Source: an uncultured Marinobacterium sp.
GTDB taxonomy: Bacteria; Pseudomonadota; Gammaproteobacteria; Pseudomonadales; Balneatricaceae
NCBI GenBank assembly: GCA_947501565.1
Contig: CANMWJ010000012.1
Coordinates: forward strand, 1 to 64,000
Direction of reading: 5' to 3'
DNA: 64,000 bases
Shown: piece by piece, positions 52,724 to 61,692 of the stretch
How the letters are laid out: every line of letters starts with the position of its first letter
Numbering within the stretch: position 1 is the first letter of the stretch
The notes under the pieces: model-generated
Seen by the model: the letters and a program-made list of their open reading frames with translations, nothing else
Told to the model about the DNA's origin: nothing
Database searches by the model: none
Position numbers and translations under genes: made by a program

Positions 52724-55231
52724 TCAGTCATCATGTTCGAGGACCAACTCCACATCCCTGTAAAACAGTTGTTCGATAGGTTTGGGTTTGCCCAGGTAGT
52801 AACCCTGAGCGTATTCAACTTTAATCTCGCGCAGAAGTTCGAGGGTCTCGTGGTCCTCGACAAACTCGGCGACGGTTTTCTTGCCCAGTGCAAAGGCAAC
52901 TTCGCGGATTGAACGCACCAGGGCGCGGTCGATGCTGCTGTGTCTCAGTTCTTTAATAAAGGAACCGTCGATCTTTACCGTATCCGCAGGCAGGTTCTTC
53001 AGGTAGGAGAAGGTACTGAAACCGGTACCGAAGTCGTCGATGGAGAATACGCAGCCCATGCTGGACAGTTGTTCGACCATTGCTGTGGTTGCGCTGAGGT
53101 CGGCCAGGCCGGCGCTTTCGGTCAGCTCAAAGATCACCCGGTTTGGTTCAACGCCATACTCATCCAGCTTTTGCTGAATCATCGGCACCAGGTCGTCGTT
53201 ACGGAACGCCTGGGCGGAGAGGTTGATCGCCACCTTCTTCAGCTGTGGATTTTCAGACAGCGCTTTGATCGCTTTATCGATCACATGTTTGTCGAGCAGT
53301 TCAATCTCTTCGAAGCGTTCAAGCGCCGGGATGAAGTCGCCGGGATAAACGATCTGGTCGTCGATCATCAGGCGCACCAGAGCTTCGTAATAGGAGACCC
53401 GGTTGCTCGGGATGTGGTATACCGGCTGGAAGTGCAGCAGCAGGCCGTCCTGCTCCATCGCATTCTGGACGGTGTGCAGCCATTTCATGCTGGACTTAAC
53501 GTTGTAGCTCTCTTTGTCCTCTGCGGTGTAGATATGCACGCTGTTGCGTCCATTACCCTTGGCGACGTAGAGAGCGATGTCAGACTGCTGCAGGTAGTTC
53601 TGCGAATTGTCTTCGCTGCCATCGATCTGGCAGATGCCGATGCTGCAGCTGATCTTGAAGATCTGCTCGCCAAAGGTGTACTGGTCCATCGCCACCAGGG
53701 AGCAGAGGTCTTCCGCGATACGGCGGGCCAGAGTCAGGTCGGTGTTGCTCAACAGGACCGTGAACTCGTCGCCGCCGATACGGCAGAGACGGTCGGTCTG
53801 ACGCAGGCGGCGGCTCAGTTTAGTTGCCACATCTTTCAGTACCGAGTCGCCCTGACTGTGCCCTTGGGTGTCGTTGATCGCTTTAAAGTGGTCAAGATCG
53901 ATATACAGCAGGGAGTGGGGGACGCCGTTGTGGGCGGCGATAGAGGCGATCCGCGCTAGCTCTTTATCGAAATAGTGACGGTTGTACAACCCGGTAAGCG
54001 AGTCATGCATCGCCAGATATTCCAGCCGCTGTTCAGCATTTTTACGTGCGGATATATCGTCGATTGCTACCGAGATAGCTAACTGGTTGTTGTCACGGAT
54101 GATCCGGTTAAAGCGCGCTTCAACCCAGGCGCCGTGGCTATACTCCTGCTTGAGCTTAAATTCCAGTCGGCTGCGGGTTTCAGTGCGTGCCACCAGCGTT
54201 TCGATGGCATGCTCCAACTCGGCAGAGAAATAGAATGAGCTGGTACAGGTAAACTCTGCCAGCGTCTTACCCTTGGAGGAGGTCTCCTCCATGCCGGTGA
54301 GTTGGGTCCAAGCGTGGTTTACAAAGACGATCTCTCCGCTGTCATTCAGCTCCAGAACCGCAGTGGTCAGGTTATCGAGGATGCTTTTATGCTCCACGGC
54401 CTGAGAGGCGAGGGCATTCTCATTGCGTTTCAGCGATTCGATGGTTTCGGCAAACTGTTCGTTGCTGACCAGGAAGTCTTCGCGGCGGGCGGCGATCTCG
54501 CACACCTTGCGCAGTTGCTCGTTGCGGAACGGTTTGCTGATAAAGTCGGCGGCGCCTTTCAGCATCAGCTCTTCCGCCAGGTCCATCGAGCCGTGTGCGG
54601 TCATGATGACGATGGTCTGTGCAGGATTCTCCGCCAGCATTCTGTCCATCACCTCCGGGCCGGACATCCCCGGCAGCATCACATCAAGCAGGACGATGGA
54701 GTGTTTGTGCTGGCGCCAGAGTTCGAGTCCCGTAGGGCCGTCTTCGGCAACATCAACGATGAAGCGATGACGCAGGATACGCTGAATCAGTTTGGCGGTC
54801 TCTTCTGCGTCCTCAACGGCAAGAATGCGAGATTGTTTGTCGTCAGTACTGGAGGCGGTGATCAGGGGCAGTAACTGTTGCAGCTGCTGGTAGTCGTCGT
54901 AGGGTAACAACAGGTCAACGTCGAACTCGCGCGCGGTGGTTTCCGCGATGCGCTGACACCAGGTGCTGGTGACCATGATAAAAGGCGTATCCGCGCTGCA
55001 GCTGAACACGCCGGAGCGAACCATTCGCACCAGGCGCCAGCCATCGAGGCCTTGCAGGGCGATATCGCTGATCACACAACGGATATCCAAGCGCTTAAGC
55101 ACGTCAACCGCTTCGGGCCCGGTGCGGGCTTCGATTACGTCGTAGGAGGAATGGCGGCTGACAAAGCGGGCGAGCGTCGACCGCTGCGAATCATTACCAT
55201 TCACCAATAAAAGTAGTGGTGCGTCCGTCAT
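52724..55231 (-). CDS. Dual-receiver PAS-GGDEF-EAL response regulator
   Basis: An 835-aa cytoplasmic regulator. Two receiver domains open the protein: the first (about 1-125) has the Asp-containing CVISDIALQGLDG but an atypical acidic pocket (VNGNDSQ), the second (about 135-255) is canonical (AVEDAEE, LLDVMLPGMSG, TAHG, KPF). A PAS domain (about 285-400) follows. The GGDEF domain (about 410-565) has intact RIGGDEF and an RQTD inhibitory site. The EAL domain (about 585-830) has YEALVRL, DDFGTG and KIDGSF, but EGVE is replaced by EFVE with the Glu kept. Both cyclase and phosphodiesterase activity are possible. The stop lies 46 bases from the ThDP-enzyme start on the same strand. The cognate kinase is unknown; the orphan kinase at 45445 is a candidate. 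Confidence 0.9.
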   Translation of the reverse strand: MTDAPLLLLVNGNDSQRSTLARFVSRHSSYDVIEARTGPEAVDVLKRLDIRCVISDIALQGLDGWRLVRMVRSGVFSCSADTPFIMVTSTWCQRIAETTAREFDVDLLLPYDDYQQLQQLLPLITASSTDDKQSRILAVEDAEETAKLIQRILRHRFIVDVAEDGPTGLELWRQHKHSIVLLDVMLPGMSGPEVMDRMLAENPAQTIVIMTAHGSMDLAEELMLKGAADFISKPFRNEQLRKVCEIAARREDFLVSNEQFAETIESLKRNENALASQAVEHKSILDNLTTAVLELNDSGEIVFVNHAWTQLTGMEETSSKGKTLAEFTCTSSFYFSAELEHAIETLVARTETRSRLEFKLKQEYSHGAWVEARFNRIIRDNNQLAISVAIDDISARKNAEQRLEYLAMHDSLTGLYNRHYFDKELARIASIAAHNGVPHSLLYIDLDHFKAINDTQGHSQGDSVLKDVATKLSRRLRQTDRLCRIGGDEFTVLLSNTDLTLARRIAEDLCSLVAMDQYTFGEQIFKISCSIGICQIDGSEDNSQNYLQQSDIALYVAKGNGRNSVHIYTAEDKESYNVKSSMKWLHTVQNAMEQDGLLLHFQPVYHIPSNRVSYYEALVRLMIDDQIVYPGDFIPALERFEEIELLDKHVIDKAIKALSENPQLKKVAINLSAQAFRNDDLVPMIQQKLDEYGVEPNRVIFELTESAGLADLSATTAMVEQLSSMGCVFSIDDFGTGFSTFSYLKNLPADTVKIDGSFIKELRHSSIDRALVRSIREVAFALGKKTVAEFVEDHETLELLREIKVEYAQGYYLGKPKPIEQLFYRDVELVLEHDD

Positions 55232-55942
55232 CCTGTGACTTCCTAATAGACTCCGACCCTAAGGTCACTATGCAGATCCGTTATTTTCGCGCTGTCACGC
55301 TGTGCGCAAATTATCGCACCAATTGAAAAAGAACAGGGTCTACTTAAGTCAAACAATTCAGATACTGCGTTGTTTTTACGAACGAGACCTTTGGGAGAGT
55401 ACCAAAAAATATAGTTTTAAGGGAGAGGTGTTTTAAACTCTTGTTTGATAATTTTTCGTGCTACTTCTGCATCTTTCAGGTAACCAATTTAAAGATAAGT
55501 GAATGTTCGTTCTGTGAGACATGAAAAGCTTGTGTTAAAAGTCGATGAAACCTTAAGGCATTCGTTTGAATGGCGGCTGCAGAAACCGGTCCAGATCGAA
55601 CGGTTGCACGTCAATCGATCAAAGCCATATCGGGGCTGCCTTGAAAAAGTAGCACAAATTCATCCGTTGTCATTTTTGTCCGCTCGATTAAAGGCCTTGA
55701 ATTTAAAGGGATATATTGGGATTGCAGCGGATGCTGAGATATATCAGCATAAGGCCCGATTTGGATTGTCGGATACCGCGTACTAAGTCAGCATGACGTT
55801 AGGCTCGTTTGCGGGAACTGCTGATTTACTGGGCAGCCTGCAGCAGAAAACAGTTGCGGTATCTGACGAGTTGTACCTGGTAGGGAAACGATATGGATAT
55901 ACGAACGGCTGAACATTTCCGGTTATCGAGAGGCATGTTGTG
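55232..55942. other. Long intergenic region between divergent GGDEF-EAL genes
   Basis: About 710 bases, A+T-rich in the first half. A 95-codon frame with a GTG start at 55499 and a 40-codon frame at 55793 have no recognisable product and I do not call them. No convincing terminator, riboswitch or repeat was seen. Promoters of both flanking signalling genes should lie here. Confidence 0.5.
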
Positions 55943-58900
55943 ATGACGAAGGAGACGTTGTCTGCTCCGCATCATAGTCAGCACAAGGGTGCACCGACGA
56001 TTGCGCTCGAAACATCGCTTCAGGAGGCGGTTCATCTACTTGGTGTCGGCAAGTACAGCTCCCTGCAGGTATATGCTGAGGAGCAGCTGGTCGGCATCCT
56101 GACCAGCGACACCATTGTCTCTGCCCTCGCCGGTGGCCTGAATCTTACCGCTTCCCTATCTGAACTCCCTCCTGAGAGTCTGTTGCCAGCGAGTGCCATT
56201 TCCGTGCCAGAGCCGGAAGAACCCGCTATAGAAGGTGACTTTCAGCGTCTGTTCGACAGCTTGCAGGATATGCTGTTTGTACTCGACCTTAAGGGCCGGA
56301 TTCACTTTTGCAATCAGGCTGTCCGCGATAAAACCGGTTTTGAGCGTGAGGTGCTATTTGGGATGGATCATGCCTGTCTGCATGATCCGGATAATCGTGC
56401 TGAAGCGCGACGTATGTTCACGCGAATGATAAATGGCTCGCAGGAGATAGCGGAGCTGCCACTGCTCACCGACCAGTCTTTGTCTGTACCGGTTGAGATC
56501 CGTAGTCGTCTCGGGCGTTGGCACAAACAGCCCGCACTTTTTCTGATCATGCGGGATCTGAGCAAGCAGATCGCTCTGGAGAGTCAGTTTGCCGCTGTCT
56601 TCCTAAACAGTCCGGTAGCCATGGCGCTAACAGACATGGAGAGCGGATGTTTCAGGGAAGTAAACCGTGCGTTTGAGCAGGCGACCGGGTATAGCGCCGA
56701 TGAGGTGGTGGGGCACAGTTCACAGGAGTTGCAGCTGTTTGTGGACTATCCACAACGCCAGCAGATGGTCGCTGAGCTGTTGCAGTCAGGCTCAATCGAG
56801 AATATCCGGGTGGATATTCGCTGCCGTGATAACAGTATTCGCAAGGGTTTGTTTAACGCCTGTCTGTTAACCCTGAATGGGCATCAGACGCTGTTAACGC
56901 TGATGCTGGACCAGACCGAACGTATCGCTGTTGAAGCGGAACTGGAGAGTGGGCGACAGTTCCTGCGTACATTGCTCGACACGCTACCCGACCTGATCTG
57001 GTTGAAAGATCCCGATGGTAATTATCTGAGTTGTAACCACCTGTTTGAGATGGTTGCCGGTTACCCGGAAGCAGAGTTGATCGGTAAGAGTGACTACCAT
57101 CTGTTTTCCCGTGATGAAGCGGAGTTCTTCCGCGCGAACGACCGCAAGACGATCGCTGCTGACCGGCCACGTATGAACGAAGAGGTACTGCGCTACAGCG
57201 ACGGTAGCCACGAGGCGCTGTACGAGGTGATCAAAACCCCGATGAGAGACAGGTCACAGCAGCTGCTCGGGGTGCTGGGGGTTGCGCGAAATATCTCCGC
57301 CCGGCGTTATGCGGAAGATGAACTGCTGGCCGAACGTGACCTGTTCGCCGGCGGGCCGGTTGGCGTGTTGATCTGGGAGCCGGCTGACGGATGGCGTGTA
57401 CGCTATGCCTCCTCCAACATCCACAACCTGTTCGGTTACAGCGCCGAGCAGATGTGTGCACCAACGTTCAACTATAGCGACTGTATCCATCCGGATGATG
57501 CTGCCCGAATAGGTCAGGAGGTAGAGCATTTCTTTGCTGCCGGGCGGGAGCGCTGGGAGCAACGTTACCGCGTGATCCGCGCCGATGGTAGTTGTTTCTG
57601 GCTCTACGACTACACCGTGGCAGAACGTGATGAGCAGGGGCAGGTGAAAGTACTACGCGGCTACGTGATGGACGAATCCAGCCGAGTGGAGTCTGAAGCG
57701 CGCCTGAGACTCTCCGCCAGCGTGTTCGAAAACGCCCACGAAGGGATTATGATCACCGATGCGGATCAGCGGATTCTGGATGTGAATCCCACGTTTTGTG
57801 AGATCTCCGGTTATCGCCGTGACGAGGTTTTAGGTCAGTTACCCTCCCTCCTGAAATCCGGGCGTCAGGATGCCGGTTTCTACCGGGATCTATGGCGTAC
57901 TTTGCAACTGCAGGGGTACTGGCGTGGAGAGATCTCTAATTGCCGAAAGTCCGGTGAGGTGTATATCGCGCTGATGACCATCTCCAGTATCAAAGACGAA
58001 AGCGGTAACCTCACCCACTACGTGGCGGTATTCTCGGATATTACCCAGATGAAAAGCCATCAGGAGAAGCTGGAGCTGCTGGCTCACTATGATGCACTGA
58101 CGCGGCTGCCAAACCGTGTGCTGCTGGCGGATCGGATGGACCAGGCGCTGCTGCGGGCTGACCGGGACGATCACTACACTGCAGTCTGTTATCTGGATCT
58201 GGACGGCTTTAAGCCGGTGAACGATCTCTATGGGCACGATATGGGCGACTTGCTGCTGGTTGAAGTTGCGCGTCGCCTGACGGACAGTCTGCGGGGACAG
58301 GATACGGTCGCGCGTCTGGGAGGTGATGAGTTTGTGTTGCTGCTTACCGGGCTGGAAAGTGTTGCAGAATGTGAGGTAACGGCGGGGAGTGTGTTGATGG
58401 CTCTATCCGCGCCGATCTCTGTGGGCGGACAGGAGCTGCAGATCTCAGCCAGTATGGGTATCACCCTGCACCCGGATGATGGCGCTGACGCTGATCGATT
58501 GTTGCGGCACGCAGATCAGGCGATGTACCAGGCCAAGCTGGCGGGGCGCAACCGCTATCAGTTTTACGACCCGGATCGTGACAAGCGGGCACTGCATCGG
58601 CACAGTACCATAGAGCGTATCACGCAGGCGTTGGCGGATGAGGAGTTCGAACTCTTTTACCAGCCGCAGGTCGATCTGGTGCAGCAGCGTGTGCAGGGTT
58701 TCGAAGCGTTAATCCGCTGGCAGCATCCAGAGAGGGGCATGCTGCCGCCGAATGAATTCCTGCCTGCTGTGGCTGGACAACAAGTGGAGATCGAGATCGA
58801 CCACTGGGTCCTGCAACAGGCATTTCAGCTGCTACAGCGCTGGCATCGACAGGAAGTAAACCTGCGCCTGAGTATCAATCTCACAGGTTCTACTTTGCTG

Positions 58901-59767
58901 GCGGATGACTTTATTGCCCGACTACATCGCTATATGAATACGTATCCCGAGGTATTTCCCGGTTTACTCGAATTTGAGGTGCTGGAGACGTCAGCCCTTG
59001 AGGATATGCACCATGCAGGACGTGTGTTCGAGATCTGTCAGTCACTGGGCTTCCGCATCGCCCTGGATGACTTTGGCACCGGTTACTCTTCGCTGACCTA
59101 CTTCCGTCGTTTACCTGCGGAAACACTGAAGATCGATCAGTCCTTCGTGCGCGATATGCTGGATGACCCGGAGGACCTGGCGATCGTGGAGAGCGTGATA
59201 GGCCTCGCACAGGCCTTTAATCGAGAGCTGGTGGCGGAGGGGGTTGAGTCTGCCGCACATGGCCGACTACTGGTGCAGCTGGGCTGCAGCATCGTGCAGG
59301 GGTACGGCATTGCACGACCGATGCCAGAGGCAGAGGTACTGGCGTGGGTGCAGCACTGGTCACTCCCGGATGATTGGCATATATCAGGGACGCAATTACC
59401 CCCTGAGCGGCGGGCGCTGCTGGTGGCAGAGATGGAACACCGGCGTTGGCTCGACGAACTGCTGAAGGCATTGAGCGGCCGACCTTCTGGTTTGGCCCGT
59501 CGGGTGGGGGACCACAACAGCTGTCGCTTCGGGCGCTGGTATTACGGCCTCGGTCGGGTCCATTACGGCACTCTGCCCGCGTATAAAGAGATCGAACAGG
59601 TGCATTCTGCTTTGCACACCCGCGCTCAGCAGTTGATGGATGATCGCCTGATCCTGGCCGAGGCGGAAAAGAGTGCTGCCATCGCTGAACTCACCGAGAT
59701 CAGTACCAGCATGCAGATGCGCTTGGATACCCTGAAAAACCAGATCGACCAAGCCCCTGCGAATTAG
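55943..59767 (+). CDS. CBS-multi-PAS-GGDEF-EAL protein with C-terminal zinc-binding (CZB) domain
   Basis: A 1274-aa c-di-GMP signalling protein. A partial CBS pair lies at the N-terminus (about 20-65), then about five PAS units (about 95-690; for example LFDSLQDMLFVLDLKGRIHF, TLPDLIWLKDPDGNYLSC, AHEGIMITDADQRILDVNPTF). The GGDEF domain (about 705-860) has RLGGDEF and an RGQD inhibitory site. The EAL domain (about 880-1130) has FEALIRW, DDFGTG, KIDQSF and EGVES. The last 110 residues match a CZB domain, with candidate zinc ligands His1166, Cys1194, His1221 and His1225 and the signature CRFGRWYYG. The ATG at 55943 follows GAGAGG; a GTG one codon upstream is possible. No membrane segment is seen. 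Inference: zinc or redox state modulates its output. Confidence 0.9.
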   Translation: MTKETLSAPHHSQHKGAPTIALETSLQEAVHLLGVGKYSSLQVYAEEQLVGILTSDTIVSALAGGLNLTASLSELPPESLLPASAISVPEPEEPAIEGDFQRLFDSLQDMLFVLDLKGRIHFCNQAVRDKTGFEREVLFGMDHACLHDPDNRAEARRMFTRMINGSQEIAELPLLTDQSLSVPVEIRSRLGRWHKQPALFLIMRDLSKQIALESQFAAVFLNSPVAMALTDMESGCFREVNRAFEQATGYSADEVVGHSSQELQLFVDYPQRQQMVAELLQSGSIENIRVDIRCRDNSIRKGLFNACLLTLNGHQTLLTLMLDQTERIAVEAELESGRQFLRTLLDTLPDLIWLKDPDGNYLSCNHLFEMVAGYPEAELIGKSDYHLFSRDEAEFFRANDRKTIAADRPRMNEEVLRYSDGSHEALYEVIKTPMRDRSQQLLGVLGVARNISARRYAEDELLAERDLFAGGPVGVLIWEPADGWRVRYASSNIHNLFGYSAEQMCAPTFNYSDCIHPDDAARIGQEVEHFFAAGRERWEQRYRVIRADGSCFWLYDYTVAERDEQGQVKVLRGYVMDESSRVESEARLRLSASVFENAHEGIMITDADQRILDVNPTFCEISGYRRDEVLGQLPSLLKSGRQDAGFYRDLWRTLQLQGYWRGEISNCRKSGEVYIALMTISSIKDESGNLTHYVAVFSDITQMKSHQEKLELLAHYDALTRLPNRVLLADRMDQALLRADRDDHYTAVCYLDLDGFKPVNDLYGHDMGDLLLVEVARRLTDSLRGQDTVARLGGDEFVLLLTGLESVAECEVTAGSVLMALSAPISVGGQELQISASMGITLHPDDGADADRLLRHADQAMYQAKLAGRNRYQFYDPDRDKRALHRHSTIERITQALADEEFELFYQPQVDLVQQRVQGFEALIRWQHPERGMLPPNEFLPAVAGQQVEIEIDHWVLQQAFQLLQRWHRQEVNLRLSINLTGSTLLADDFIARLHRYMNTYPEVFPGLLEFEVLETSALEDMHHAGRVFEICQSLGFRIALDDFGTGYSSLTYFRRLPAETLKIDQSFVRDMLDDPEDLAIVESVIGLAQAFNRELVAEGVESAAHGRLLVQLGCSIVQGYGIARPMPEAEVLAWVQHWSLPDDWHISGTQLPPERRALLVAEMEHRRWLDELLKALSGRPSGLARRVGDHNSCRFGRWYYGLGRVHYGTLPAYKEIEQVHSALHTRAQQLMDDRLILAEAEKSAAIAELTEISTSMQMRLDTLKNQIDQAPAN

Positions 59768-59849
59768 TCTGGATACACATGTTAGCCTACAGCGTTTACA
59801 ACAATATGCTGCTGAGTCGTTTGGTGGAAATGAGAGTGCAGTCTGCCCT

Positions 59850-61010
59850 TTATTTACCCTCAGTATCCATCATCCGCAGCACAATTTTCTGAAATTCCCG
59901 CACCGCTTTTTCCTGATGCAGGGCCGTCGCACCGACCGAAAACATTGGTGAGGCCAGTGACTTCTGCTGTTGCTCGCAGACGTAGATATCCTCAGCCATA
60001 AAATCGCCGCTCATCATCGGATCGTCCGCATCTGTGCCCTCCTTATACTTGCCACCCATATGCCAGAAGCTGGCGTAGCTTTTGCTGCTCTGCCAGAGGT
60101 AGGCCCAGTCGGAGGCGGGTTTGACGCGGGTGCGGGTGATCACCTTGGTACGGTCCGGTGCCAGCGGGATGATATGGAAGATCGACCAGCTGGATTCGGA
60201 CGCGGCTAGCCCAAAATTGGGGAACAGCATCGGTACGTATGCGCCCAGCGGTTGTTCGTCGGTGAAGTGATTGATCACCGGCAGCGGACTCATCTTGTCC
60301 AGATTGGCCGCATACTCCCTGCTCAGCGGTTCATAGAAGGCGAAGTGAGGGCCGATAAAACCGCTCTCCTGCTGTTTGTGGTCGTACATGTTCAGCGTGG
60401 CGGAGTGCAGGTGTGCCAGGTGGTAACCGTCGATGTAGTTCTCTACCACAATCTTCCAGTTGGCGTTGATCTCGTGTTCGGTGGCACCCTCGGCGTATTC
60501 GACCAGCTCCTCCACCCGGTGTGGGCCGATATAGTCCTGCACCCCCGCTAGCCACTGTTGCAGCGAAGGTGCGGCCGGTTCCGGGTGCACCCAGATCATC
60601 CCCAGCCAGGTCTCGACCGAAGCCTTATGCAGGCCGAGGGTTTTCTTGTTGAGATCGGGAAACTCGCTTTTTTGCTGTGGCACGGAGATCAGCTCACCGG
60701 TCAGAGCGTAGCTCCAGTCGTGATAGGGGCAGGTGATCGCTTTACCCGCTTTGCCGCAGGTGCGCAGCAGCTGGGTACCCCGGTGACGGCACATGTTGTG
60801 GAAGGCGCGCAGCTGGCCATCCGGGCCGTGGATCACGATCAGGTTGATGCGGCCCACCTGTACGGTGAGAAAGTCACCCGGTTCAGGCAGGTCTTCGGTA
60901 AAACCGGCGAACTGCCAGTTTTTCTCAAAGAGCATCTCCTGTTCGCGTTCAAACCATGCCTGTGAGGTGTAGGCCGCTTTCGGAAGGTGGATCACTTCGT
61001 TGTCAGACAT
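59850..61010 (-). CDS. Rieske non-heme iron oxygenase, large (alpha) subunit
   Basis: A 386-aa oxygenase of the ring-hydroxylating type. The Rieske [2Fe-2S] ligands are Cys74, His76, Cys94 and His97 (CRHRGTQ and CPYHDW). The mononuclear iron site is in NYIDGYHLAHLH, with His197 and His202. The length suits a self-standing alpha subunit; no beta subunit or reductase gene is adjacent, so electrons must come from elsewhere. The ATG at 61010 follows AGGAG. It is the last gene in a minus-strand series after the DUF1800, DUF1501 and NTF2-like genes. Substrate unknown; aromatic acids, quaternary amines or lipids are all possible for this family. Confidence 0.87.
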   Translation of the reverse strand: MSDNEVIHLPKAAYTSQAWFEREQEMLFEKNWQFAGFTEDLPEPGDFLTVQVGRINLIVIHGPDGQLRAFHNMCRHRGTQLLRTCGKAGKAITCPYHDWSYALTGELISVPQQKSEFPDLNKKTLGLHKASVETWLGMIWVHPEPAAPSLQQWLAGVQDYIGPHRVEELVEYAEGATEHEINANWKIVVENYIDGYHLAHLHSATLNMYDHKQQESGFIGPHFAFYEPLSREYAANLDKMSPLPVINHFTDEQPLGAYVPMLFPNFGLAASESSWSIFHIIPLAPDRTKVITRTRVKPASDWAYLWQSSKSYASFWHMGGKYKEGTDADDPMMSGDFMAEDIYVCEQQQKSLASPMFSVGATALHQEKAVREFQKIVLRMMDTEGK

Positions 61011-61153
61011 CGTTGACTCCTGAGACGTACGCAATAAAAACATGGGTGCGAACAAATGGACACAGGCGCCGACCGGCGGCGATTCCGGTCGGCAACGTCC
61101 CTGTTTCTGCGGAAGTCTTAAAACCGCAGGCCTGTGAAACTGGGTGTTGCCTG

Positions 61154-61657
61154 CTATTTAGCAGGTTTGGCGGATTTGTCTGCTACGGCCGCCGGCGCGT
61201 CGCTGATGGTGGAGTGGTACGTAGCGATTCTGGGTTTGCCGTCCAGTTCAACCACACGGAGCTCCATGTTGTTGGTGGTGCTGAAGGTGTGGCCCTGCAT
61301 GGTGTAACGCTCCAGCAGGTCGGCGCTGACCTTAAACGCATCACCATCCTGAACCGCCTCGAGTTTATTTACGTCGAAATTGTAGTTCTCGGTGTAGTTC
61401 CAGGTCTCCTCAATCAGGTACTTGTACTCCTCCAGGGTGACCTTGCCTGGTTCGCCCATCTGCCAGCTGACCGGCACCGCGAAGTGGATAGTCGCATTCG
61501 GCTGGAAGTGGTCGAAGAAGCTGCTGTCCTCGTTGTGGATCTGCGCAAGCAGCTGTTCGTAGAAGTTGCGTACCTGCTTTTCGTCCAGCGCAGCGTTAGC
61601 CAGCGGACTGAGGCTGATCAGACCTGACAGTAAGACGGTTTTCAGTACAGTTTTCAT
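61154..61657 (-). CDS. Secreted NTF2/SnoaL-like protein
   Basis: A 167-aa protein with a signal peptide (residues 1-22, cleavage after LANA). The mature part shows the alternation of an N-terminal helix (KQVRNFYEQLLAQIHNED), a core of strands and the FFDHFQPNATIHFAVP pattern common in SnoaL/NTF2-like folds, which bind small hydrophobic ligands or act as accessory subunits. The C-terminal 15 residues are low-complexity Ala/Lys. It lies between the DUF1501 and Rieske genes on the same strand, with AGAAGGAAC before the ATG. A role as periplasmic accessory to its neighbours is inference. Confidence 0.65.
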   Translation of the reverse strand: MKTVLKTVLLSGLISLSPLANAALDEKQVRNFYEQLLAQIHNEDSSFFDHFQPNATIHFAVPVSWQMGEPGKVTLEEYKYLIEETWNYTENYNFDVNKLEAVQDGDAFKVSADLLERYTMQGHTFSTTNNMELRVVELDGKPRIATYHSTISDAPAAVADKSAKPAK

Positions 61658-61692
61658 CGGTGTTCCTTCTCTTATCGGCGTCTTATCGGCGA

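Noticed and set aside
52940..53959. A 339-codon plus-strand frame inside the dual-receiver GGDEF-EAL gene
   Set aside because: Antisense shadow of intact GGDEF and EAL domains, with no start signal or similarity.
55499..55786. A 95-codon frame with a GTG start between two signalling genes
   Set aside because: No ribosome site, no similarity and composition like the surrounding non-coding DNA.
58269..58279. Further occurrence of TGACGGACAG resembling the shared 13-base element
   Set aside because: It is inside the GGDEF coding sequence of another gene, shorter than the 13-base match, and is expected by chance.
61672..61690. Two tandem GCCGATAA boxes on the minus strand upstream of the NTF2-like gene, resembling sigma-28 -10 elements
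   Set aside because: No TAAA lies 15 bases upstream of either box; they belong to a short direct repeat (TCTTATCGGCG twice) and are probably coincidence.
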